NCBI GenBank assembly: GCA_034436045.1
Contig: DAOTVZ010000175.1
Span: forward strand, 1-54,238
Length of the DNA: 54,238 nucleotides
DNA from: H111-94 sp034436045
GTDB taxonomy: Bacteria > Chloroflexota > Ktedonobacteria > Ktedonobacterales > Ktedonobacteraceae
Reading direction: 5' to 3'
The notes beneath the pieces were generated by a model. That model saw only the letters and a program-made list of their open reading frames with translations. It searched no databases and was not told the origin of the DNA. Shown one piece after another: positions 1 to 6,489 of this stretch. Each line of letters starts with the position of its first letter. Position 1 is the first letter of the stretch. A program made the translations under genes and the position numbers.

Positions 1-30
1 ATCACACACCTCCTTGAGACGGCCAGGCGA
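1..30 (-). promoter_or_regulatory. Ribosome binding site and probable start of the next gene at the window edge
   Basis: On the minus strand a perfect AAGGAGG lies at 15-9. The stop codon TGA of the small upstream gene (4-2) is followed by T at 1, so if the base outside the window is G a TGATG overlap would place an ATG at position 2, six bases after the Shine-Dalgarno. The next gene therefore probably begins right at the edge, translationally coupled to the gene at 2-223. The 22 bases at 9-30 are nearly the same as 229-250, the ribosome-binding leader of the preceding gene (about three mismatches). Confidence 0.5.
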
Positions 31-223
31 TGAAAACAGGTTGCTCGTTCCATGCACCGGCATATGTTCCTTCATCCGCGATTCCAAAAAAGGAGTAGGC
101 TTGTGCTAGCTGTCCATCAGCGGGAACCGGAACCTGAAGCACCCTCTCGTGATAGAGTGCATCGGAGTGGCACCAGCAATAAGGATTGGTGCAGTACGGA
201 TTGGTTGGAGTATGTATCTCCAT
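2..223 (-). CDS. Small Cys-rich hypothetical protein (73 aa)
   Basis: I do not recognise the family. The start is placed at 223 because AAGGAGG (235-229) lies five bases upstream; ATG at 226 is only two bases away and the longer frame from 259 would put that Shine-Dalgarno inside the gene. The N-terminus carries a tandem NPYC-TNPYC-WCH motif that could bind a metal; the remainder is Gly/Ala/aromatic-rich with no membrane segment. It is followed at once by another coupled gene off the edge, whose leader is a near copy of its own, suggesting tandem related small genes. Function unknown. Confidence 0.5.
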   Translation of the reverse strand: MEIHTPTNPYCTNPYCWCHSDALYHERVLQVPVPADGQLAQAYSFFGIADEGTYAGAWNEQPVFIAWPSQGGV

Positions 224-522
224 CATGACCTCCTTGACACGGCCAAGCCAATGCGCCACAATAGGCGCGAGTGCTTAGCCGAAAACCTACGAGACGAGCA
301 TCTCAACCGCTGGCTCAGGTGGTAGCACACCAGGGCCAGCTCACTTTAGTCGATGCATGAAGCATCATATACATCGCATGAAGGATTGTGGCAATGCCCA
401 CAATAGGAGCAGGTATAGTATCCACACGAAGTACAGGGAACAGACAGCCCCAGGACGACCAACATTCGACAAACCAGATCAATCATCAGCGAAACCTCCG
501 ATCAGATTAATCCACTCCGAAA
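224..522. other. Intergenic, nothing recognised
   Basis: Apart from the ribosome binding site at 229-235, I see no convincing gene or RNA here. A short plus-strand reading frame (357-557) has no ribosome binding site, has an unusual composition and runs into the minus-strand gene at 523-780, so it is not called. Confidence 0.4.
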
Positions 523-780
523 CTACGCAGCGCTACTACCATGCTTTAAGCATCTAAGAGGAACAGCATACGAGTCATCTACAAGATCAGTCATAGCCAC
601 CGGTTTTTGGTAGGACGGAGTAAAACCAAGTGGATTCCACAGAATCTCATCAGCATGCTCATAGCGTTCAATCTCAGCGCAAGCCGGACAAACCCAATCA
701 ACTGTATGGCTAGCTGTTTTGTCATGGTTGACAACTGCAACAAGGTTGCCAAGCTCTTGACACCAATCACATCTTTGCAT
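523..780 (-). CDS. Small zinc-ribbon-like protein (85 aa)
   Basis: The protein has a CDWC pair at residues 4-7 and a CPAC pair at 31-34, the spacing of a small zinc ribbon or treble-clef knuckle; no catalytic domain is visible. A GAGGAAG Shine-Dalgarno lies about nine bases before the ATG at 780, which supports translation. It is transcribed away from the HTH-NACHT-HD operon. It could be a nucleic-acid-binding accessory protein or a conserved hypothetical of actinobacterial/chloroflexal mobile regions; the exact role is unknown. Confidence 0.55.
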   Translation of the reverse strand: MQRCDWCQELGNLVAVVNHDKTASHTVDWVCPACAEIERYEHADEILWNPLGFTPSYQKPVAMTDLVDDSYAVPLRCLKHGSSAA

Positions 781-855
781 AACCGATCTTCCTCACTGTC
801 TCGCATACTTTGCAACGACACTGTTTGTCTGAGGCAATTATCACCCGAAAGCAGA

Positions 856-904
856 GATCAAAAAGATCAGCCAGAGATCACCTGAAAGATCATTTCAAAG
901 ATCA
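856..904. repeat. Five helically phased AGATCA repeats
   Basis: GATC cores occur at 856, 865, 876, 888 and 900, i.e. 9, 11, 12 and 12 bases apart, four of them in the larger context AGATCA. Spacing close to one helical turn puts the copies on the same face of the DNA, typical of an operator array or of iterons for a cooperatively binding protein. They lie 70-120 bp upstream of the promoter of the HTH-NACHT-HD operon. Confidence 0.5.
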
Positions 905-929
905 GGACAACCATGCTAAGCCATCCTCA

Positions 930-974
930 AAATTAGGTTTGATAGAAATATTATATTTCACTTAAACCTAATTT
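930..974. repeat. Perfect 11-bp inverted repeat (operator-like)
   Basis: AAATTAGGTTT at 930-940 is exactly complementary to AAACCTAATTT at 964-974, with a 23-base AT-rich spacer. The right arm overlaps the -35 element at 973-978, and a partial third copy (AGGTTTAA) follows at 981. The position suggests a repressor site controlling the downstream operon, perhaps bound by the HTH protein at 1040 or by the XRE domain of the NACHT protein. Confidence 0.6.
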
Positions 975-1000
975 GTCAAGAGGTTTAACTATGTTATAAT
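973..1000 (+). promoter_or_regulatory. Sigma-70-type promoter of the HTH-NACHT-HD operon
   Basis: A TTGTCA -35 (973-978) and a perfect TATAAT -10 (995-1000) are separated by 16 bases. Transcription would start near 1007, about 33 bases before the first gene. The -35 is overlapped by the right arm of the inverted repeat at 930-974. Confidence 0.65.
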
Positions 1001-1039
1001 GATAAAGGCAAACATGATTCTGGCACGAGAGTTAGAACG

Positions 1040-1306
1040 ATGCAGAAGACCTTAGACCCTAATCGTGAATATCTCACAACATCTCAGGCCGCGAAGAAAT
1101 CGGGACTGAGCAGTATTTACCTAACCAGATTGCTGAGAGAAGGAAAGTTAGAGGGATTTCAACTCTCTCGTGAATGGGTCGTTTACACCGACTCACTAGA
1201 GCGTTATCTAGCCAGTCCACGAAAACCAGGGCCAAAAGGCCCGCGCAGCAAACGCACAAAGAAAGATCAAGATACAGCAGCTACTCAGAATCATGATGAT
1301 GCCTAA
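1040..1306 (+). CDS. Excisionase/MerR-type HTH DNA-binding protein (88 aa)
   Basis: Residues about 11-56 match the helix-turn-helix of the HTH_17/excisionase family: YLTTSQAAKKSGLS, then a recognition-helix region YLTRLLREGKL and the wing-like GFQLSREWVVYTDSLERYL. The C-terminal ~30 residues are basic and Pro/Lys-rich and probably unstructured. Such proteins act as small repressors or recombination directionality factors; no integrase is present here, so a repressor role is more likely (inference). It is first in the operon, 72 bp before the XRE-NACHT gene with no terminator between, and downstream of an operator-like repeat, so autoregulation is plausible. The ribosome binding site is weak. 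Confidence 0.75.
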   Translation: MQKTLDPNREYLTTSQAAKKSGLSSIYLTRLLREGKLEGFQLSREWVVYTDSLERYLASPRKPGPKGPRSKRTKKDQDTAATQNHDDA

Positions 1307-1378
1307 AAATCTCTTCTCAGTAGTTTAGTCATTCTATAGCGAGTTAGCTGCCGAAGAAAACGGTGATGAGGAAGCCTA

Positions 1379-3640
1379 ATGAGCGATATGAATGTACATC
1401 CACTACAACGGGCTAGAAAAAAGCTAGGTATTAAACAAAAAGTTTTAGCAGACCTCACGGGATTAAGCGAACCAACAATCAAACGAGCAGAGAGCGGAAA
1501 ATTCTTAGACACTTACACCGTATCCGCAATATGTGACTATTTTTCTATGAGGTATGGCCGCCAGGTATCAGCAGAAGAACTAGGGCTACGAACGCAGTGG
1601 GCAAGTGAGGAGCAACTGCGTAGCAATTCTGCCCCCAAAGACAATCTCTCCATAAATGAGAAAACATCTTTGGTGAATACAGATGGTGACAATGACGCCC
1701 AACTCTATCAGACTATCGCTGAGTACCTTGCTCATAAACGGGCACAAATGCTCAGCGCCCTGCTACCAGGCTCAACAAATTTACGAGTAGAAGATATTAT
1801 AGGGAATAAGGGACTTTTCATACCTCTACCGTGGGAGATGTTGCAAGATACCACCCCTTCCACTAATCTAGTAAGATATCTGATCGACATGCTAAGCGCA
1901 GGAAGGTGCATACTCCTATTAGGCGACGCAGGGCAGGGAAAGACAACCGTCCTCAAACGAGTTTTCAACCTTCTTGCCAACCGTTTTCTCAACGAGCCGA
2001 AGCAGACATATCCCATTCCGTTGTATATCCCTCTTCGAGAATTTTCCTCTTTAGCAGGGAGTGCGACTGAGATTCTCTGGAATCATCTGCATGACGAGCT
2101 TCCACTTTCATTTGACGATTTTGTATCTCTTATGAGAAAGAGACAGTTTATTTTCCTCTTCGATGGTTTCGATGAAATTAGAGGAGAGCTTACTCAACAG
2201 TCAATAAACGAAAGAGCAGCAAGTAAGATTTTTGCTCTACCATCTGTTCTCACATGTAGAAAAAGCTTCTTTGAGTTCTACCTGTCCATGTCGTCTCTCC
2301 AAGAATATTATCCTCAGTGGATTGAACTACGCCCTCTAGCACTTACGCAATCTGTTAGCAGATATATTACCTCATTCTATCAGCATAAGCAAAATAAAAA
2401 GCCTCAAAAGAGTTCTATCACACCTGAAAGCATTATCAGTACTATTCAAAAAAGCCAGGAACTACGAGACTTAGCCCGTCGCCCCCTACTCTTAGTGATG
2501 ATGCTTGACATTTTCACCGACTTCAAAGAAACAAAAGAAGAAGATTGGAGTGTTACAAAATTATACGGGAAATATACAGAAAAATGGTTAAAAAATGAAG
2601 CTGCTAAGCCTGGTTCACTTCTCAAATGGAATGAGAAGGCACAGCTTTTGCAAGAAGTATCCTGGCTAACCTACACTGCTAAAGTCTCTACATCATCCCC
2701 TTACCGACTTAACCAGAGTGAGACATTCACACAGAACGAACTTGCTTCTATATTGAAGAATATCGCAAGCCGTTACCATCCAATCACCGAACCTCAGCTT
2801 CTCGATGAACTGTGCTTTCATACCTTGCTGGCAGTCTCAGAAGGTGATAACTACTATTTCCTTCATAAAACTTTTCACGAATATTATGTTGCTAAGTATA
2901 TCTTTGAACGCATGCGTATCAGAAGTCAACAAACACATTCTACAACCGCAATAGGGGAAATTCTCCAGGAGGTATTGCCTTTTGAAGTAGTGACTTTCTT
3001 AAAGGAAATGCTTAATTCGACAGAAATAGCGCAAAGTGAAAGAGACTTGATCGCCAATAATCTTATCAATGTCTATCAAGCACACCGAGGGGATGATCTT
3101 CGACTGGTAACAATTCGTCAACACGCCAGCCACTACCTGGCGAGCTTAGGAACACCACATGCTGTGCAGTTTCTCGAACGAGTCTATCAGGAAGAACCAA
3201 ACAAGTGGGTGCAACGTGGTATCATGGTTGGTCTGGCTCTGTACGGTGACAGAATGGACATTCTTGAAAAATATATTACAATGATTAGAAGCGACCCTGA
3301 AGCAGCTTCGATCAATCTCGGTTATCATCTGGTCTACTACGGCGATCAAGCTCAAGAAAATGGTTACTATGACCAGAAAGGGAAACGATGCGACGGGACA
3401 CTCCGCTCCCTTTTTCGTCATCTAAGCATTGAACGTCACAGAAACAGTTGGCCGCTTGATATACTCACTCTGTCTATGCTGCTAGAAACACGAGGTATAG
3501 CTATTCTTGCCCCATATAAGCAGGAAGTATCTGAACTCATCGAGTTCCTGAAAAGAGAGCAGTGGGAGCCAAACAGCGTATTTCAACGGGAGAAAGAGCA
3601 TTTAGAGAAAATTCTACAAGGAGCCGATCTATGGAAATGA
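1379..3640 (+). CDS. XRE-HTH / NACHT STAND ATPase (753 aa)
   Basis: Residues ~7-60 form a Cro/C1-type HTH (QRARKKLGIKQKVLADLTGL, then SEPTIKRAESGK). A NACHT NTPase follows: Walker A GDAGQGKT at 182-189, Walker B FIFLFDGFDE at 257-266, a sensor-like TCRKS at 292-296, and the winged-helix signature FLHKTFHEYYVAKY at 494-507. The C-terminal ~240 residues are helical and repeat-like and could be the sensor. STAND ATPases of this kind act as ligand-triggered switches; bacterial NACHT proteins include phage-defence NLR relatives, while HTH-fused forms may be transcription regulators. ATG at 1379 has GAGGAAG just upstream. Base composition is AT-rich compared with later genes. The stop overlaps the start of the HD gene, implying coupled translation. 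Confidence 0.85.
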   Translation: MSDMNVHPLQRARKKLGIKQKVLADLTGLSEPTIKRAESGKFLDTYTVSAICDYFSMRYGRQVSAEELGLRTQWASEEQLRSNSAPKDNLSINEKTSLVNTDGDNDAQLYQTIAEYLAHKRAQMLSALLPGSTNLRVEDIIGNKGLFIPLPWEMLQDTTPSTNLVRYLIDMLSAGRCILLLGDAGQGKTTVLKRVFNLLANRFLNEPKQTYPIPLYIPLREFSSLAGSATEILWNHLHDELPLSFDDFVSLMRKRQFIFLFDGFDEIRGELTQQSINERAASKIFALPSVLTCRKSFFEFYLSMSSLQEYYPQWIELRPLALTQSVSRYITSFYQHKQNKKPQKSSITPESIISTIQKSQELRDLARRPLLLVMMLDIFTDFKETKEEDWSVTKLYGKYTEKWLKNEAAKPGSLLKWNEKAQLLQEVSWLTYTAKVSTSSPYRLNQSETFTQNELASILKNIASRYHPITEPQLLDELCFHTLLAVSEGDNYYFLHKTFHEYYVAKYIFERMRIRSQQTHSTTAIGEILQEVLPFEVVTFLKEMLNSTEIAQSERDLIANNLINVYQAHRGDDLRLVTIRQHASHYLASLGTPHAVQFLERVYQEEPNKWVQRGIMVGLALYGDRMDILEKYITMIRSDPEAASINLGYHLVYYGDQAQENGYYDQKGKRCDGTLRSLFRHLSIERHRNSWPLDILTLSMLLETRGIAILAPYKQEVSELIEFLKREQWEPNSVFQREKEHLEKILQGADLWK

Positions 3641-4200
3641 ACAACATAACAAAGTATCTCTACGAAATCGGACAGATGAAAAGAGTAAAGCGATCAGGCT
3701 GGTGGATAGCAGGCGTTACGAATCCAGAAAGCATAGCAGAACACACGTTCCGTACAGCTATTCTAGGGTATGTCCTGGCATCTCTTGGAGGAGCAGACCC
3801 TGAAAGGACGGCGATGATGTGCCTTTTCCATGATACCGGCGAAGCAAGAATTAATGACTTGCATCGTGTCTCAAAGCGCTACATCAATGTTGGCCGAGAC
3901 GAGGAAAAGGCGCTAAGCGAGCAAGTAGAGAGACTTCCGCCAGACATAGCGGAGAATATCATGGCACTCTTTCGAGACTATGAAGGCAGACTTTCATTAG
4001 AGGGAACCTTCGCTCGTGACGCCGATCTCCTTGAGTGCATCTTTCAGGCGAGAGAATACCAGGTGCAAGGCTACGCCGATGTTGACGACTGGATCACAAA
4101 TTGCTACGCAGGCTTACAGACCGACATCGCCAGAAACTTGGCAGAAACGTGTATGCAAGTTGAGCCGAAAGAATGGTGGCAAGGATTGAAGATAAAATAA
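3631..4200 (+). CDS. YfbR/HDDC2-like HD-domain phosphohydrolase (189 aa)
   Basis: The ATG at 3631 has AAGGAG seven bases upstream (3618-3623) and overlaps the NACHT stop codon by ten bases; a longer frame from 3562 lies wholly inside the NACHT gene and is rejected. The HD-type metal site is complete: H38 (in AEHTFRTA), H67-D68, and a late D130/D132 (RDADLLE). E71 and D76 in HDTGEARINDLHR match the extra acidic residues that mark YfbR-like 5'-deoxynucleotidases. The family removes phosphate from deoxynucleoside monophosphates. Strict coupling to a NACHT switch suggests that it is the operon's effector, able to drain nucleotide pools when triggered, or a nucleotide housekeeping enzyme caught in the operon (inference). 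Confidence 0.85.
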   Translation: MEMNNITKYLYEIGQMKRVKRSGWWIAGVTNPESIAEHTFRTAILGYVLASLGGADPERTAMMCLFHDTGEARINDLHRVSKRYINVGRDEEKALSEQVERLPPDIAENIMALFRDYEGRLSLEGTFARDADLLECIFQAREYQVQGYADVDDWITNCYAGLQTDIARNLAETCMQVEPKEWWQGLKIK

Positions 4201-4496
4201 ATCACACGACCAAGACATCCTGTATAAACTCCTAGCGGCTGAGTTTATCACACATCAGATCAGTCCAGGAAATCGGTAAGAGAACAATATAAATATGAGA
4301 AAAGGTCAGAAGAGTCTCCTGGCTTGAACAAGCGTGAATATGCGTGGAGCCACCTGTAGAGCCAATCGACATATTGGCAGAATTTAAAATCTTCTAGCTA
4401 CGCATCGCCAGAAGCATAAAAACACCGCAATACTATTTTATTGCAGCACCAGAATCGCGTGAAGTGGCCCCAGGAGCCAATCGTATCAAGATTGGT

Positions 4497-4529
4497 CTAC
4501 ATTGTACCATATGGTAACAAGCAATGTAG
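4497..4529. repeat. Nested palindrome upstream of the aldehyde dehydrogenase promoter
   Basis: CTACATTG (4497-4504) pairs exactly with CAATGTAG (4522-4529), and between them TACCATATGGTA (4505-4516) is itself a perfect 12-bp palindrome. A partial ACATTGT copy recurs at 4534-4540. The remainder of 4201-4496 shows no gene or clear terminator. The site is placed just upstream of the promoter at 4538, as an operator or activator site would be. Confidence 0.5.
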
Positions 4530-4537
4530 AGTGACAT

Positions 4538-4566
4538 TGTTCCTAATTTCTCCCACGTGGTATGAT
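4538..4566 (+). promoter_or_regulatory. Probable promoter of the aldehyde dehydrogenase gene
   Basis: TTGTTC (4538-4543) and TATGAT (4561-4566) are 17 bases apart. The end of the spacer is a perfect CCACGTGG palindrome (4553-4560) abutting the -10, a typical position for a repressor operator. The start codon follows about 60 bases after the predicted transcription start. Confidence 0.5.
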
Positions 4567-4634
4567 GAAGCAACCTCTACTTTCTCTTTTTGATATTTTC
4601 TTATAGCCTCATAGACAACAAAGGATGGGCTGAT

Positions 4635-6188
4635 ATGGCGCTTGAACAGGATGCAGTTCAAAAGATAGTCACTGATGACAGGCAGACGGAGAGGCGCGTG
4701 CTGGTAGCGCGCAATGCTACGACGGGCGCTGTGCTGGGGGAGTTGCCGATTGCGGATGAAGACGCGGTGCGCGCGGCGGTGGCAGCGGCACGGGCGGCTC
4801 AACCGTTCTGGGCCGCGCTCAGTTTTCGGCAGCGTGGGCGGTATTTGTTGCGCTTCCGCGATATTATGCTTGAGCGTTCTGATAAGCTCGCGCGGGTCAT
4901 TTCGCAGGAAGTGGGTAAACCACGTATGGAGAGTATGCTGACCGAGATTCTGGCGGCGGCTGACATTATCAACTATTATGTCAAGAACGCGGAGAAGATG
5001 CTGGCTGATGAGCCGGTGCCGTTGCATTTGCTCAAGCATCGCAAGAGCTATCTGCATTATGAGCCATATGGCGTCATCGGCATTATCTCGCCCTGGAATT
5101 TTCCCTTCGTAATCTCACTTTCTGAGGTCGTGACTGCGCTGATTGCCGGTAATGCCGTTGTGTTGAAGCCCTCTGAACTGACACCTATGTGCGGGCAGGC
5201 GGTGGCCGATATGCTGAATGAGGCGGGTCTGCCCAAGAATGTCTTTCAGATTGTGCATGGCTATGGTGATACTGGCGCGGCACTGGTGCGGAGCCGAGTC
5301 GATAAAATCTGCTTTACCGGCGGAGGTACTACGGCGCGTCATATCATGCATGCTGCCGCTGATAACCTGACGCCAGTGGTCTTTGAGCTGGGCGGCAAAG
5401 ACCCTATGATTGTCTGTGCTGATGCCGATGTTGAGCGGGCCGCGCAGGCAGCGGTCTGGGGCGCGTTCGCCAACTGTGGTCAGGTATGTGCCTCGGTCGA
5501 GCGTGTCTATGTGCATAAGGACATCAGCGATGCTTTTATTAAGCGTGTGGTAGAGTTGACGAAAAAACTGCGTGTTGGGGTGGCTGCCGACGGCGAAGAT
5601 GTTGATGTTGGCTCAATGATAGATGAACGACAGGTACAGGTAGTGGAGCGCCAGGTAAGCGATGCGGTTGAGAAAGGAGCCACCATTCTTTGTGGTGGCA
5701 AACGTCCAGCACATCTCAGCGGCCCCTTCTATGAACCGACCGTACTGACCAATGTCAATCATGGGATGCTAGTGATGCGTGAGGAAACCTTTGGTCCACT
5801 GTTGCCCATTATGGTTGTTGAGAGTGACGAGGAGGCGGTTCGGCTGGCCAATGAGAGTATCTATGGTCTCGATGCCTACGTCTTTAGCCAGAATCGGGCT
5901 TATGCCGACCGTATAGCACGGCGCATTGAGGCAGGCACTGTCATGATTAACGATGTGATCTCCTCGTATTCTGTGCCGGAGACGCCATGGGGTGGTGTGA
6001 AACAGTCCGGTTTTGGGCGTGTGCATGGTGGTGCGCTGGGCCTGAAAGAATTTTGCCAGGTGCGTCACGTGATGGGCGAGCGTGTGCGGTTGCCGATGAA
6101 GAAGGAACTCTGGTGGTATCCCTACCGTCAATCGCTTATGCCCGTCCTCAGGCGGGTTCTCAAGCTGCTGTTCGGACGCCAAAAATAG
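4635..6188 (+). CDS. NAD(P)-dependent aldehyde dehydrogenase (517 aa)
   Basis: A complete ALDH-superfamily enzyme oxidising an aldehyde to its carboxylate. Visible residues: PWNFP with N155, cofactor-site K178 (VLKPSE), catalytic base E251 (FELGGKDP) and nucleophile C285 (CGQVCAS). The last ~35 residues form an aromatic/basic tail (ELWWYPYRQ, then hydrophobic-basic), longer than in soluble ALDHs and suggestive of membrane association, as in enzymes acting on lipid aldehydes. ATG 4635 is preferred over 4590 because AAGGA lies nine bases upstream. The next gene encodes a CrtI-type desaturase, so a carotenoid aldehyde such as a diapolycopenal is a possible substrate (inference); succinate semialdehyde or fatty aldehydes are alternatives. 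Confidence 0.88.
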   Translation: MALEQDAVQKIVTDDRQTERRVLVARNATTGAVLGELPIADEDAVRAAVAAARAAQPFWAALSFRQRGRYLLRFRDIMLERSDKLARVISQEVGKPRMESMLTEILAAADIINYYVKNAEKMLADEPVPLHLLKHRKSYLHYEPYGVIGIISPWNFPFVISLSEVVTALIAGNAVVLKPSELTPMCGQAVADMLNEAGLPKNVFQIVHGYGDTGAALVRSRVDKICFTGGGTTARHIMHAAADNLTPVVFELGGKDPMIVCADADVERAAQAAVWGAFANCGQVCASVERVYVHKDISDAFIKRVVELTKKLRVGVAADGEDVDVGSMIDERQVQVVERQVSDAVEKGATILCGGKRPAHLSGPFYEPTVLTNVNHGMLVMREETFGPLLPIMVVESDEEAVRLANESIYGLDAYVFSQNRAYADRIARRIEAGTVMINDVISSYSVPETPWGGVKQSGFGRVHGGALGLKEFCQVRHVMGERVRLPMKKELWWYPYRQSLMPVLRRVLKLLFGRQK

Positions 6189-6338
6189 CATGTACAGGGC
6201 ATTCTTCGCGGATGCCTTGCCTTTTGACCCTTTTTTTCACGTTATCTCGTCTATCTATTGACATCCTCACACGTATAGCAAGTAAGTAGCTGAGGATATG
6301 TGTGAAATATAGGTTTAATGTTGGGCAAAAGAGCAGGG

Positions 6339-6433
6339 CAGTTTTCGGCAGTATCTCAATGTCTATATAAATTCACTTGAGTCATGCTTACTGTCGGGGA
6401 TTTTACACAGACATTGAGATACTGCCCAGTTTT
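6339..6433. mobile_element. MITE-like inverted repeat with short flanking direct repeats
   Basis: GGCAGTATCTCAATGTCT (6347-6364) is perfectly complementary to 6409-6426 over 18 bases, with a 44-base AT-rich interior. The pair is bracketed by CAGTTTT direct repeats at 6339-6345 and 6427-6433, one base outside the left arm and directly outside the right arm. That is the layout of a tiny non-autonomous element with target-site duplication. Alternatively it is a long-stem terminator of the ALDH gene, since the right side ends in a T-run. It occupies much of the 300-base gap before the desaturase. Confidence 0.45.
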
Positions 6434-6489
6434 TCCCTTTCTTGTGCCTGATACTGTACATCATCCATACATGCAAAGGTGACGAATAC

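Noticed and set aside
357..557. Plus-strand 66-codon frame
   Set aside because: No ribosome binding site, His/Arg/Tyr-rich odd composition, and its end overlaps the better supported zinc-ribbon gene on the other strand.
1040..1306. Excisionase of an integrated element
   Set aside because: No integrase, attachment-site repeat or phage structural gene is present in the window; a repressor role fits the operon better.
3562..3630. Longer N-terminus for the HD protein
   Set aside because: It lies inside the NACHT coding sequence, while ATG 3631 has an ideal AAGGAG and the domain begins there.
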